Source of the DNA: Rhynchopus sp. YZ270_cl-10
Taxonomy: Eukaryota; Euglenozoa; Diplonemea; Diplonemida; Diplonemidae
Direction: 5' to 3'
Assembly: GCA_964035575.1 (NCBI GenBank)
Contig: OZ037838.1
Coordinates: 1,240,001-1,304,000 of the forward strand
DNA length: 64,000 bases
In this document: positions 1 to 9,776 of the stretch, piece after piece
Layout of the letters: every line of letters starts with the position of its first letter
Position numbering within the stretch: position 1 is the first letter of the stretch
Position numbers and translations under genes: made by a program
The notes under the pieces: generated by a model
Database searches by the model: none
The model's input: the letters and a program-made list of their open reading frames with translations, nothing else
What the model was told of the DNA's origin: nothing

Positions 1-960
1 ACTGCGTTTGATGCAGGGGTGCAGGTTGTGCTTGCCTGTCGCTTTGCCGACATCAAGTGTCCTGCTGAGTACAGTGTGCAGGAGCAAACACACGGCTTGT
101 CGCTGTCGCGTTGTGGGGAGCTCTGCGTCCATAGTGACTGGGTGGGGCATGTTGGCGGTTTCGACACAGAAACCTTTGGCACTGCCTTCACGTTCAAGGT
201 GGATGCTCAAGCAATCTTGGCGCCTGCCATCTCACGGTGCAAGACACGCTGCTACCTGGCGTGTGTGGATCACCTTCTCGAGGTTGCGCTTCCGGGTGGG
301 GAGGTGCTCCACAGAGTCGATGGCCACTCGTACTCAGTGTTCGCATGTGGCAGTGTTGTTGTCGCATCATGTGCAGACGGCGTCTCTGTGTATGACGAAG
401 ACCTGACGTTGCTCCGCTCTCTCTCGCATAAAGGGTGCGCCCAGGAGTACGGGAACATAGCAGTGTCGGACTGTGGTGGGTGGGTGATCACCTCCTCCGA
501 TGTCGAGAGCAACGCGCGTCTGTGGGATGTGAACACAGGTGAAGCTGTGGCATGTGTAGACTGTGTGCCTGTGTCAAGGTGCGCTGTCGAGCTTTCACGG
601 TCTGCCTCTGTCTTTGCTGTGGTGGGCTCTGGCAACGTGCAGCTCTTTGATTGGAGTGGTGCGGCTCTTCGCAGTGTTGATGTGGATGGGGATGTCGAGG
701 GCATGCAGTTCACCCCGTGTGGGAAATACCTTGTGATCGAGACGGCTGTGCAATGCATAGATGATGAAGATTACGGTTATGTACGCCAGTATGATGTGGC
801 GACCATGTCCTGTGTGCGTGTGATATCGCAAACTTCTGGTAGGTCCTTTGCGATATCACCGTGTTCACGTGTGGTTGTGTTAGGGTTTGAGGAAGAAAGG
901 GAAAGCAACACAAGAAGCGGTATTGTAACAAGGCATCTGTACCCACACAACAGTGAGTGA
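1..960 (+). CDS. UBL-propeller family protein, copy 1 (5' end outside window)
   Basis: The reading frame is already open at base 1, inside the last strand of the ubiquitin-like domain (TAFDAGVQVVLA), so the true start lies upstream of the window. The propeller is complete: blades carry LSRCGELCVHS, GGFDTETF, ISRCKTRCYLAC, LPGGEVLHRVDG, VSVYDEDLTLL, ARLWDVNTGEAVACV, VQLFDWSGAALRS, MQFTPCGKYLV and ISPCSRVVVL. It ends in YPHNSE and TGA at 958-960. No signal peptide or membrane segment is seen in this part. It belongs to the SRCG lineage, like copies 4, 5, 7, 9, 10, 12, 13 and 14. No intron is needed. Function is unknown; a recognition or adaptor propeller is inferred from architecture only. Confidence 0.85.
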   Translation, partial: TAFDAGVQVVLACRFADIKCPAEYSVQEQTHGLSLSRCGELCVHSDWVGHVGGFDTETFGTAFTFKVDAQAILAPAISRCKTRCYLACVDHLLEVALPGGEVLHRVDGHSYSVFACGSVVVASCADGVSVYDEDLTLLRSLSHKGCAQEYGNIAVSDCGGWVITSSDVESNARLWDVNTGEAVACVDCVPVSRCAVELSRSASVFAVVGSGNVQLFDWSGAALRSVDVDGDVEGMQFTPCGKYLVIETAVQCIDDEDYGYVRQYDVATMSCVRVISQTSGRSFAISPCSRVVVLGFEEERESNTRSGIVTRHLYPHNSE

Positions 961-1277
961 TGTTTCGCGAGGGGTGGGAGGCAAGGGTGTAAATAAGGTC
1001 CGAGAGTGGGGAGCCGGGAGTCGGTTATTTACAGTTGCTAAGAAGGGGATGTATGCACTGTGCACTGTGCTCGAACAGGATTTTTTTGGATCTCCTTGTT
1101 TCCATGATGCGGTAACCTTTGGAAATGGCCAGTTATTCGGCCACAGGGGGGAAGGAGGAGACAATGAGGAATGAGGTGCGGACTGAAACATGAAAGGGTC
1201 GCGGGAGGGGCAAATGATAACATATACTAAAGGAGATGCTGATGCGCACCTGAGGGAGGAACGATTGGGGGTGTCAG

Positions 1278-1372
<95 letters not shown>

Positions 1373-1375
1373 TCG
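1278..1375 (+). repeat. GGGGTC hexanucleotide array, about 16 copies
   Basis: GGGGTC is repeated about sixteen times with almost no interruption. The + strand therefore has many runs of four guanines separated by two bases, which is well suited to G-quadruplex formation. The glycine-arginine peptide it would encode is a repeat artefact. Confidence 0.95.
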
Positions 1376-2017
1376 GCTTATTTACACCCTTGGTGGGAGG
1401 GTGGTGACTGTAATTCTAACAGAAGGGGACAGTGCAAGTGTCTGCAGAGTGTTTACTACCAACTGCAGAGGCCACACCGTGAATCTAGCTCAAGCGGACG
1501 GCTTACTCACACATGACACACAAAGACTTCGTTGTTGTTGTGTATTTTTTCATTTCGTTTCTTGTTTACTCTTTATTTGTGAAGATGTACGTGCACGAGA
1601 GTCATATTCATGTTTCGTGTTTTCTTTGTACCAAAAAGAAAACCGACGCAGGAGCTTTTCTTGGAACTGTTTTATCCTCACCCCAACAACAACATCACAT
1701 TCAGAAAAACATTGTTTTTTCGTTTTTATGCAACCGACGCATGACGTCGATCAGAGGAGGGTGAGACGCGTTTCTCCGCCTTTCTCGAAGTACGCTGTAA
1801 TCCGGGATAACCCCCTGCACATAGGAGCTGGTACAGTACAACAAAGGGCAACGTATAGGAGCTAGGCTTCCTACGTTGAATAAGGGTCGTGCGCACTGCC
1901 GTGCGCACGCGTGCGCCGCAAATTTTCAAAAAGTGCTCACGGCGTACGTGCGGCGTACGCGTACGTACGGCCGTGCGCGTGCAGCATAGCCCTAGTAGGA
2001 CCCCCCCTACAGTACGA

Positions 2018-2088
2018 GAAATTGTCCCCCCTTTTTGCCGTACGTGATATTGTCCCCCCCTCACTTTTTCTCCCGGGGGGACAATTTC
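2018..2088. other. Inverted repeat with 14-bp arms
   Basis: GAAATTGTCCCCCC at 2018-2031 is matched by its reverse complement GGGGGGACAATTTC at 2075-2088. A third, partial copy (TATTGTCCCCCCC) sits between them in direct orientation. No function is evident. Confidence 0.6.
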
Positions 2089-2233
2089 ACGGGGGAGGGT
2101 CGCTACCTGGAGAATATGGTCAGACCACTCTTCAGACCACCTGGCGTTTACCCCAATAATAACACTTTTTCACCGCGGAGTTTGTCGGTACAGATGATGG
2201 TTTTCGGAAGTTGGCTTTGGTAATCAGGTGGTT

Positions 2234-2730
2234 TGTGTACTGTGTACTGTGTACTGTGTACTGTGTACTGTGTACTGTGTACTGTGTACTGTGTACTGTG
2301 TACTGTGTACTGTGTACTGTGTACTGTGTACTGTGTACTGTGTACTGTGTACTGTGTACTGTGTACTGTGTACTGTGTACTGTGTACTGTGTACTGTGTA
2401 CTGTGTACTGTGTACTGTGTACTGTGTACTGTGTACTGTGTACTGTGTACTGTGTACTGTGTACTGTGTACTGTGTACTGTGTACTGTGTACTGTGTACT
2501 GTGTACTGTGTACTGTGTACTGTGTACTGTGTACTGTGTACTGTGTACTGTGTACTGTGTACTGTGTACTGTGTACTGTGTACTGTGTACTGTGTACTGT
2601 GTACTGTGTACTGTGTACTGTGTACTGTGTACTGTGTACTGTGTACTGTGTACTGTGTACTGTGTACTGTGTACTGTGTACTGTGTACTGTGTACTGTGT
2701 ACTGTGTACTGTGTACTGTGTACTGTGTAC
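2234..2730 (+). repeat. TGTGTAC heptanucleotide array, 71 copies
   Basis: The 7-base unit TGTGTAC runs for 497 bases without visible interruption. Because seven is not a multiple of three and no stop arises, five or more frames stay open and give false low-complexity proteins on both strands. The unit does not match any telomere repeat I know. Its perfect regularity points to recent expansion. Confidence 0.97.
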
Positions 2731-3077
2731 TGTAATTTTTGTACTTCTTTTGTGATTGTTTTGCACTGTTTTTGTACTGGATTTAGCCACATCAGTCTTA
2801 TTGCTTTTATTTATTGTCTTCACGCTTTATCGTTGTTGTTGGGTTGGGAAATAAAACTTACCTTTCCATGAGTATAATCCGTTAAACGGAAACACAAACC
2901 GGCCTACGAGCGGTTGTGTGATACCTTCCCCGATCACACGACAGTACGGGCAGGTCATGAGGTTTCTTTTCACATCTCCTGTGTGTTTGCAGGGTATCTT
3001 CAAATTTCTTGCTTTGTCAGAGTTTGTTGAAACACGTATTCAACCCACCAACCTTATTTGTCGTTGCGAAGTGACAC

Positions 3078-3117
3078 CACCAACCATCACATCAAACACA
3101 ACAGACCCCTTAACAAT
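3078..3117 (+). promoter_or_regulatory. Class A upstream block (copies 2 and 3)
   Basis: About 40 bases rich in A and C directly upstream of copy 2 recur almost unchanged before copy 3 (7842-7881), ending in ACAGACCCCTTAACA just before the paired ATGs. It is probably 5' UTR or core promoter carried along in the duplication. Only its conservation is seen directly. Confidence 0.5.
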
Positions 3118-4227
3118 ATGATGGATGTGACCTTTGTGCTGGAAGAGTCAGGCGTGACTGCGACAGTGGAGGTGCCGTGCGAGGCGGACGTTGCAGCGGC
3201 AAAGGAGGTTGCGTGCACGGCGCTTGCTGTCTCGCCTGCGTCTGTCGAGATGCGCATCGGCACGCAGGTGCTGGAGGGGACGTGCCGTCTGCAGGACACT
3301 GCGTTTGAGGCAGGGGTGCAGATCGTGCTTGCCCGCCCTCACTTGGCCGACATCAAGTGTCCTGCTGAGTACAGTGCAAAGGTGCCAACAGGAAGGCAGG
3401 ATATGGAAATAAATAGTATATCACTGTCTCCTTGTGGAGCACTCTGCCTCTTTACACAGAAGGCAGGCTATGTGACCGGCCTCGATACAGAAACCTTCAG
3501 ACCTACCTTCAAGTTCAAAGCAGACATTGAGTACGGTGTACCTTCCATCTCACGGTGCAAGACACGCTGCTACCTGGCCCGGAGCAAACGTATACACGAG
3601 GTTGCGCTTCCGGGTGGGGAGGTGCTCCGCAAAGTCGACGGCCCCTCGTACGCAGTATACGCGCGTGGCGGTGTTGTTGTCTCCCGTGGCCCAGGAGGTG
3701 TCTCTGTGTATGACGAAGACCTGACGTTGCTCCGCACTCTCTCGCACGAAGGGTGCAGTGAGGTTGTGGTGTCGCACTGTGGTGGGTGGGTGATCACCTC
3801 CTCCAATACTGAGAAGGACGCACGTCTGTGGGATGTGAACACAGGTGAAGCTGTGGCATGCGTGCCTACGGATGGGAGGTACGTCGCGCTTTCACGGTCT
3901 GCCTCTGTCTTTGCTGCGGTGTGCTCTCACGAAGTGCAGCTCTACGACTGGAGTGGTGCGGTTCTTGGCAGCTTTGACAAAGAGAAGGATCTCTTTGTCT
4001 GTTCCATGCAGTTCACTCTGTGTGGGAAGTACCTCCTACTTGAGTTGTTCGCTGATTATGCCGAACAATATTTACTGCAACAGTATGCGGTTTCGACCAT
4101 GTCCTGTGTGCGTGAATTCTCGCCCTTCAGTGTCTTTTCATTCACGATATCGCCGTGTTCACGTGTGCTACTATATGCGAAGCCGGGACGAGACACTATT
4201 GTTACCCAAAATCTGTACCCCTACTGA
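3118..4227 (+). CDS. UBL-propeller family protein, copy 2
   Basis: This is an intact 369-residue member. Two ATGs in tandem (3118, 3121) give MMDVTF. The same doublet occurs in copies 3, 6, 8, 11, 12, 13 and 14, so either could start translation. Residues 1-74 have the length and strand pattern of ubiquitin without a C-terminal Gly-Gly. The propeller follows from about residue 80 and belongs to the SPCG lineage (LSPCGALCLFTQ, VTGLDTETF), as do copies 3, 6 and 11. Blade 6 departs from the family norm with FTLCGKYLLL and a different tail (VSTMSCVREF). It ends in YPY. The 3' flank (TGAGTGATRTTTTGCGAGAG, R being A or G) is shared with copy 11. Function is unknown. Confidence 0.9.
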   Translation: MMDVTFVLEESGVTATVEVPCEADVAAAKEVACTALAVSPASVEMRIGTQVLEGTCRLQDTAFEAGVQIVLARPHLADIKCPAEYSAKVPTGRQDMEINSISLSPCGALCLFTQKAGYVTGLDTETFRPTFKFKADIEYGVPSISRCKTRCYLARSKRIHEVALPGGEVLRKVDGPSYAVYARGGVVVSRGPGGVSVYDEDLTLLRTLSHEGCSEVVVSHCGGWVITSSNTEKDARLWDVNTGEAVACVPTDGRYVALSRSASVFAAVCSHEVQLYDWSGAVLGSFDKEKDLFVCSMQFTLCGKYLLLELFADYAEQYLLQQYAVSTMSCVREFSPFSVFSFTISPCSRVLLYAKPGRDTIVTQNLYPY

Positions 4228-4825
4228 GTGATATTTTGCGAGAGGTTGTGTTTTGTTCAACTTTCTCGCAGGCAGTCCACCCCCAGAACGCACCTCCTCG
4301 CTATCGCTTGGGCAGTTGCATCAGTGTTCGTTTTCGCTGCCCCCCCCCTGAATGCGTATCCTTCTTCAGCGTGAAGACATCTGCCCCTCGCATTGCCACA
4401 CACCACTCCACCACTTCGAGCCAACGACTGCAAGGTGATGGTCCTGCATTATAAAGGAATAGACAGTAGAGATTGCACAACTGTGGCAACACAACTGAGG
4501 CAACTACACTACTCCAACAATTTGTCAAAAGAATTAATACCATGCCAACCTAACAAGCTTTTGGTGTTGCATTCCTTCCCAACACAGCTGATTATTTTTA
4601 ATCCCACCACCGACCCATTTTTACCCAAAACACATCCCTCCACAGGGAAACCCGAGCAAAAACAAAAACAAAACCCCCCACACACATCGGGAGGGGTGGA
4701 GGATCCAGGGTGATTTCAGTGAGGGGGGGGATTCCCCCTCTTGCCTTTGACCCCCTCTCTCTCCCTCTCCCCCCATCCTCCACTGTTTTTTTCCCTCGCC
4801 CCTTTATTTCTTCTTCTCCCACACA
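4228..4825. other. Intergenic region, no gene seen
   Basis: The first 90 bases resemble the 3' flank of copy 11 (41047-41130). The rest is unremarkable apart from a pyrimidine-rich stretch (about 4735-4822) of runs of C and T leading into the next start codon. Confidence 0.5.
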
Positions 4826-5512
4826 ATGCGGACCGCGAGGCTCCCTGCAGAGAAATCTCGGAGTGCTATAGAGAGTTCGGAGGTGCCGCTGTTTAGCTCT
4901 TTTAATACGAGTTTTCAGTTTTTGGGTGCGGATCCTGTGGAGTATAGAAGGCAAAGCTTCGTACAGTGCCGGCGCGGAAATCAACGGTCAAGTCTAGTTG
5001 GTAGAGTTCCTTCCAAAAATCGAACGAAACAGAAGAAATACCCACCTTCAGATGCATTGCCGCAGCTCTCTGTGCCTCCTCCGGATGTGAAGAAGGTGAG
5101 TGACGATGCGAGGTGGTTTGACGCGATGGGGACGTGGAAACCTTTTCAAAGCTCTCCGCCAGTGGGGAGAGGTGCGCTTGGTGTATTTGTGGGGTCGTTG
5201 CCACCGTTGGCATTTTGCAAACCTGAACCACCACATCAACACATCCTAGATGAGATGGAAGGGATAGGGGAAGGTGAAGGGGAAGCGCTCGGATCAACGT
5301 CGCCTGACACTGCATCAGTAGTAGACCACGTAGCACTACAGGGTGGAGGAGGGGGGGCGGGGTCACCGCTGTCCAGTGCAGTCGGCTCGCAGAGGTCAGT
5401 GATGCATTGGGTGAGACGCCCACTGCGCGAAGAGAAATCGCGCAGGAGAACGCTGCAGTTCCACGAAGTACCATGTGAGTTTCCAATTATATGCCCTGCA
5501 ATAGTGGCATGA
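4826..5512 (+). CDS. Hypothetical protein, 228 aa
   Basis: An open frame runs from ATG at 4826 (context CCCACACAATG, like the ACAATG context of the propeller genes) to TGA at 5510-5512. I recognise no domain. The N-terminal 80 residues are basic and serine-rich, the middle is proline-rich (PPSDALPQLSVPPPD), then comes an acidic patch (DEMEGIGEGEGEALG), a glycine run and a basic C-terminus (REEKSRRRTL). There is no signal peptide or membrane segment. A long pyrimidine-rich leader precedes it, as before the membrane protein at 15763. Amino-acid composition is more protein-like than the random frames around it, but there is no homology support. It could be a chance frame or part of a spliced gene. 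Confidence 0.4.
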   Translation: MRTARLPAEKSRSAIESSEVPLFSSFNTSFQFLGADPVEYRRQSFVQCRRGNQRSSLVGRVPSKNRTKQKKYPPSDALPQLSVPPPDVKKVSDDARWFDAMGTWKPFQSSPPVGRGALGVFVGSLPPLAFCKPEPPHQHILDEMEGIGEGEGEALGSTSPDTASVVDHVALQGGGGGAGSPLSSAVGSQRSVMHWVRRPLREEKSRRRTLQFHEVPCEFPIICPAIVA

Positions 5513-6023
5513 GTTCTGTTGTCTTTCGTATGGCGTGGGGGTAGCGTACCAACTAAAAACGAATCGGTGTTTATTATTTTTATTGGAGCTCATCTAGGTG
5601 TCTGGTGTCTACACTATTATGACTGTTTTTCAAAGAAGAAAATGAGAACTAGAGGGGGGAAAGATGTCCTTATCTGATGAAAAGAAAGCAAAAAAGAAAA
5701 GAAAAGAATGACTGTCACTTCCGTGAAAAGTCGTGGGAAAAAAAAGGTTTTATCTTTAGGGTGTATTTTACGAATTTATTGTGATTCGCATGTGAATTTG
5801 GACAAAAATAGGGTCCCAAAAATCGTCTTGAAGCTTTGTACTTTCTCTTTGAAAGTTGATGAAAAATATTACCTTTTTTTTTTTTTTGTACAGAACTTAT
5901 CTTTGATATGGCGTGCACAGCGAAGAGCACAGCTCTAGCTTGGTTTTGTTTTTTCGTTTTTTGTTTTTCGTCTTTTTTCCCCTTCTTCAATATATCGTTT
6001 TTTTTTTTTTTGAACGTCTGTTG

Positions 6024-6567
6024 CAGGGAAATAGCTTGGTTTTCCTCCAAAATCAGGAATTATGCGAAAACGAAATTTTTTTTTTCGCCCGGTCGAAAGC
6101 GGTCGTTGCGCGCTTCGCGCAAGCCTCCCTGAGTGGAGAGGCGAAAGGTCAAATTGCGAGATAACAAAAAAAACGGAATGTAATCCCTTATTACGGAGCT
6201 TGGTCTTGCACCTTACGTTCCACTAACCGTATGGAAAAAAAATAAATGGCGCAGGCGAAAAAAAAAAATAGGGTACGGTGTAAAAATGCTGGTTTACAAC
6301 CACACAGTCACTCAACAAACCCTTTTTTGCGGAGCAAAAAAGGAAAATGGCGCCGCCGGCAAAAAAAAAATAAGGGGTGCGGTACCTCTGCGAGCGCAGC
6401 GAGCGAAAATTTTAAGATTCCATCATTCCAGTCATTTGGGAGATCTGGGGGTCGGGCGAGGGGCCCCCAAAAGTGCCCCAAAATCCCCTCTTTTTTTTTT
6501 TTTTTCCCCCCCAAAAATCCAGAATTATGCGATGTCGCATAATTCGGTATATGGAGCTATTTCCCTG
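6024..6567. repeat. Possible decayed inverted-repeat element
   Basis: CAGGGAAATAGCT at 6024-6036 and GAATTATGCG at 6057-6066 recur in reverse complement and reverse order at 6536-6545 and 6555-6567. The right side also holds a perfect 24-bp palindrome (6522-6545, GAATTATGCGA on both strands). This pattern suits a small decayed inverted-repeat transposon of about 540 bp. No transposase is seen. Confidence 0.4.
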
Positions 6568-6790
6568 GTCTGTTGTGTGCTTTCTCTTCGAATGGAAAGT
6601 TTATGAAATGTATTGGTTTTTTTAGATCGTTGTCGACATTACACTAAACGCGTACCTCTTTATATGGGACAACAACGAGTTGTGCCCCGCCCTCCCCCCT
6701 TTAGGTCTCTGTTGCATCCTTGTGTCCACGATACAAGAGCCTGCACGTTTGCGCATAACGTCCCAAATAAGTTACTTTCCCCGCCCATTA

Positions 6791-6829
6791 CAAGGTGACT
6801 ACCACACGCGAGGCTTAGGTTCATCTTAC
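6791..6829 (+). repeat. Dispersed short motif CAAGGTGACTA..., copy 1 of 3
   Basis: CAAGGTGACTA, then ACG or CACG, then a purine-rich stretch and TCATCTTA. Related copies lie at 7222-7260 (closest to a consensus) and 17857-17886 (shorter). The role is unknown; it may be a transposon end or a conserved 3' UTR or processing element. Confidence 0.4.
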
Positions 6830-7881
6830 AGTCTTGTTATGATTTCAATGAATTTGGACAAGAAAAATTCGGCAAAAAAAAAAGTGTTCATTTTTTTTGT
6901 CCAAAATTATTCTGATCGCGGCGTTTTTGTTTTATGAAAGCTAATATTTTATTACACTCGATGGTCAAATGTAGCAAAAATCTATTTTCTTTTAAAAAGA
7001 ACACGTTATAGAGCTGTGGGGGCTCTAACGAGTTTACCTGGTCTGTTCTTATCGTGTATTGATGTCCACTTTTAGGGGTTCTTCCCTTATATTTACTTGC
7101 ACTTTTCAATTTCTCTTTATTCCCTTTGTGTTTTTGTTTTGGTTCGCTCGTTCACAGTGTACCAATATACACTGTCGCAAGCTGTTGCATTTCAAGCCTT
7201 ATTTGTTGCTCCGAACATGATCAAGGTGACTAAGCACGAGAGGCTTCGGGTCATCTTATTATTCTGATGTGCATTACATATGATGGGCAATTCTCACCAT
7301 ACAGCCACAACGTTGATGGGGGTACATCGTCCAGATGCACGATTTAAGCCTATTTTTTCCCAGACAAATATCATGGCCAGCCCTATGAGGACTCTGGTGC
7401 ACTCGGACTCCTCCGTGCGTAAGGCGTTTATGGTTACCGCTATTTTTCTTGCTCCATTGTAATTGTCCATGGAAACACAAGAATAGGAGTACCGTGTTAA
7501 TTCACAGAACTCTACAGTCGGTTGTGCGTATTCTGACAACCAAAACAAAGAAAAGGACAGAAAAATAAGAAATGCAGGAAACATAGGCAAACAAAACAAA
7601 GAGAGCCAAAGGGACAATAAAGAGTGGGTGGGGGTGTGGTCGGTGGGTCTCCAGGGAGATTTGTATCGAAGAAGAAGAAAAAGACAGTACGTTACGTGGA
7701 ACGAACACCTTACCCCCTCTTTTGCTCCTTACGCTTGAACACTCCTTAACCTCTGTTGTCAGTTTCGTTTTGGTGTTTTTCATCAACACAAGGAGGCCTT
7801 TGGCAGCCCGAACGCTCTCCTTTTATCGCAACAGACCCTCTCACCAACCATCACATCAAACACAACAGACCCCTTAACACC

Positions 7882-9024
7882 ATGATGGATGTGACCTTTG
7901 TGCTGGAAGAGTCAGGCGTGACTGCGACAGTGGAGGTGCCGTGCGAGGCGGACGTTGCAGCGGCAAAGGAGGTTGCGTGCACGGCGCTTTCTGTCTCGCC
8001 TGCGTCTGTCGAGATGCGCATCGGCACACAGGTGCTGGAGGGGACGTGCCGTCTGCAGGACACTGCGTTTGATGCAGGGGTGCAGGTTGTGCTTGCCCGC
8101 CCTCGCGTTGCTGACATCAAGTGTCCTGCTGAGTACAGTGTAGAGGCGCCAACTGGGAGGCATCGGATGAATGTTAATCATGTATCGCTGTCTCCTTGTG
8201 GAGCACTCTGCCTCGTTACACAGGCTCTCTATTTTCAGAAGGCAGGCCATGTCACTGGCCTCGATACAGAAACCTTCAACCCTGCCTTCAAGTTCAAAGT
8301 AAACATTGAGGTGTGCGGTGCGCCTGCCATCTCACGATGCAAGACACGCTGCTATCTGCCGTGCAGGGAAGGTCTGCACGAGGTTGCGCTTCCTGGTGGG
8401 GAGGTGCTCCGCAAAGTCGACCCCTCGATTCAAGTGTTTGCGTGTGGCAGTGTGGTTGTCTCCCGTGGCCAAGGTATCGTCTCTGTGTATGACGAAGACC
8501 TGACGTTGCTCCGCTCTCTCTCGCACGAAGGGTGCAGTGGGGTCGTGGCATCGCACTGTGGTGGGTGGGTGATCACCTCTTCCGTCGCTGAGAAGAATGT
8601 ACGTTTGTGGGATGTGAACACGGGTGAAGATGTGGCATGTGTTCCGGCGAAAGGGAGTAACCTGGCGCTTTCACGGTCTGCCTCTGTCTTTGCTGTGGGG
8701 CACTCTGAGAAAGTGCAGCTCTATGACTGGAGTGGTGCGGCTCTTGGCAGCTTTGAAAAGGAGCAGTATTGCGTCTTTGCCGTGCAGTTCACTCCATGTG
8801 GGAAGTACGTCGTTGTCGGCTTTCAGGATGGTGCACCATTTTTTGATCCATCTCGTGAGCAGTATTCTCTGCACCAGTATGATGTGGCGACCATGTCCTG
8901 TGTGCGTGTGATACAGGAAGCCAAAGGACTATGTGCGATATCGCCGTGTTCACGTGTGGTTGTGTTCCATGAAGGAGGAGGTGCCGCAGGAAGCCTTGTG
9001 ACACAACATCTGTACCCCCACTGA
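7882..9024 (+). CDS. UBL-propeller family protein, copy 3
   Basis: This intact 380-residue member starts with the ATG doublet 7882/7885 and ends with TGA at 9022-9024. The ubiquitin-like part differs from the consensus by very few bases (for example TCT for GCT in TALSVSP). The propeller is of the SPCG lineage and carries an extra loop in blade 1 (ALYFQKAGHVTGLD). Blade 4 reads NVRLWDVNTGEDVACV, and blade 6 has a long acidic or aromatic loop (QDGAPFFDPSREQYS). The stop overlaps the ATG of a short downstream fragment that looks like a worn blade 6 (9023-9082). The upstream block is shared with copy 2. Function is unknown. Confidence 0.9.
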   Translation: MMDVTFVLEESGVTATVEVPCEADVAAAKEVACTALSVSPASVEMRIGTQVLEGTCRLQDTAFDAGVQVVLARPRVADIKCPAEYSVEAPTGRHRMNVNHVSLSPCGALCLVTQALYFQKAGHVTGLDTETFNPAFKFKVNIEVCGAPAISRCKTRCYLPCREGLHEVALPGGEVLRKVDPSIQVFACGSVVVSRGQGIVSVYDEDLTLLRSLSHEGCSGVVASHCGGWVITSSVAEKNVRLWDVNTGEDVACVPAKGSNLALSRSASVFAVGHSEKVQLYDWSGAALGSFEKEQYCVFAVQFTPCGKYVVVGFQDGAPFFDPSREQYSLHQYDVATMSCVRVIQEAKGLCAISPCSRVVVFHEGGGAAGSLVTQHLYPH

Positions 9025-9082
9025 TGCAGTCCACCCTGTGTGGGAAGTACCTCCTCGCTGTCGCTGAGTACTGCGGTGTGTA
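9023..9082 (+). pseudogene. Blade-6 fragment of the propeller family
   Basis: Directly after copy 3, the sequence translates as MQSTLCGKYLLAVAEYC and then a stop, clearly related to the MQFTPCGKYLVV strand of blade 6 in the family. The 3' flanks of copies 2 and 11 keep weaker versions of the same piece (GCAGTCCACCC, CCTCCTCGCT). It is best read as a leftover of an unequal exchange between copies. Confidence 0.55.
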
Positions 9083-9776
9083 ACACTGCGTTGCTATCGT
9101 GCGTTGCATCAGTATTTGCGTTGCACCCTCGACCTACTAGCCTGCGAGGGAATTCTTTTTCAGTAAACACATAATGTTTTGTATACAAACATACGAAGCG
9201 GTACGCGTACGGTTTGTAAGGAAATAATACAAACCGAAATGATTGGGCTCTTTCGGATTGAATGATTTGAATAGTGTGTGTGTGTGTTCGGAAATATATA
9301 CTGTCTCTTTTCTAGCTTGTTTAATGTTCATTGTTTTCCTTTCATTGCCCTTTGCTTGTGCTCCCCGACTCCAATTCAATCAATACTCACAGAGGGGGCC
9401 AAAAATACAATTAGCGTTTCTCGTTTTTCAAAAAAAAGGGATGCGTCCAATGAAAATCACGTCAGTAGAAAAGTTCGAGAATGTAGGTTTTATTATTTTG
9501 ACAAAATGCTCGCGTCCCTCGTGAAACGTCGCGCGTCTGCGTATCCCCCTGCCCTTGTTCCCCCTCTCACTCTTTTCCCCTGTGCTTCACGATACTTTCT
9601 GTACTTCAGGCAAACACATCCATACCACAACTCTCGCGCATTTTCAGATACTTTCACGATAACGACCACACCACCCTTTACCGGACAGACACAACAAAAA
9701 TATCACGGACACACACACAAACAACCCACACCCCATCTCCTTCCTGACAGAGGTAGAACAAGAAGAAGACAAAACA
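9083..9776. other. Intergenic region, class B upstream block at its end
   Basis: No gene is seen. Bases 9717-9776 (ACAACCCACACC, then CTCCTTCC and AGAAGAAGACAAAACA) are shared with the regions just before copies 6 and 9 and define a second upstream class. Confidence 0.5.

Larger units (their letters stand above)
961..3117. other. Intergenic region with simple repeats and hairpins, no gene seen
   Basis: This spacer between copies 1 and 2 contains a G-rich hexamer array (1278-1375), a GC-rich stretch with several short palindromes (about 1880-2000), a hairpin (2018-2088) and the heptamer array (2234-2730). The long frames through it are products of the repeats or have random composition. The last 40 bases before copy 2 are shared with copy 3 (see 3078-3117). 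Confidence 0.6.
5513..7881. other. AT-rich intergenic region with homopolymer tracts
   Basis: There are many runs of T or A of 9-15 bases and no convincing gene. It contains an inverted-repeat structure (6024-6567) and two copies of a short dispersed motif beginning CAAGGTGACTA (6791 and 7222). The last 40 bases are the class A upstream block of copy 3. Confidence 0.5.

Noticed and set aside
1726-2223. Small frames in the GC-rich spacer before the heptamer array
   Set aside because: They are overlapping frames on both strands with no conserved motif, dominated by palindromic GC words.
2234-2730. Internal telomere
   Set aside because: The unit TGTGTAC does not have the T/G-rich pattern of known telomere repeats, and genes continue on both sides.
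2148-2871. Repetitive proteins of the VHSTQYT and YCVLCTV type
   Set aside because: They are products of the 7-base repeat, open in all frames of both strands.
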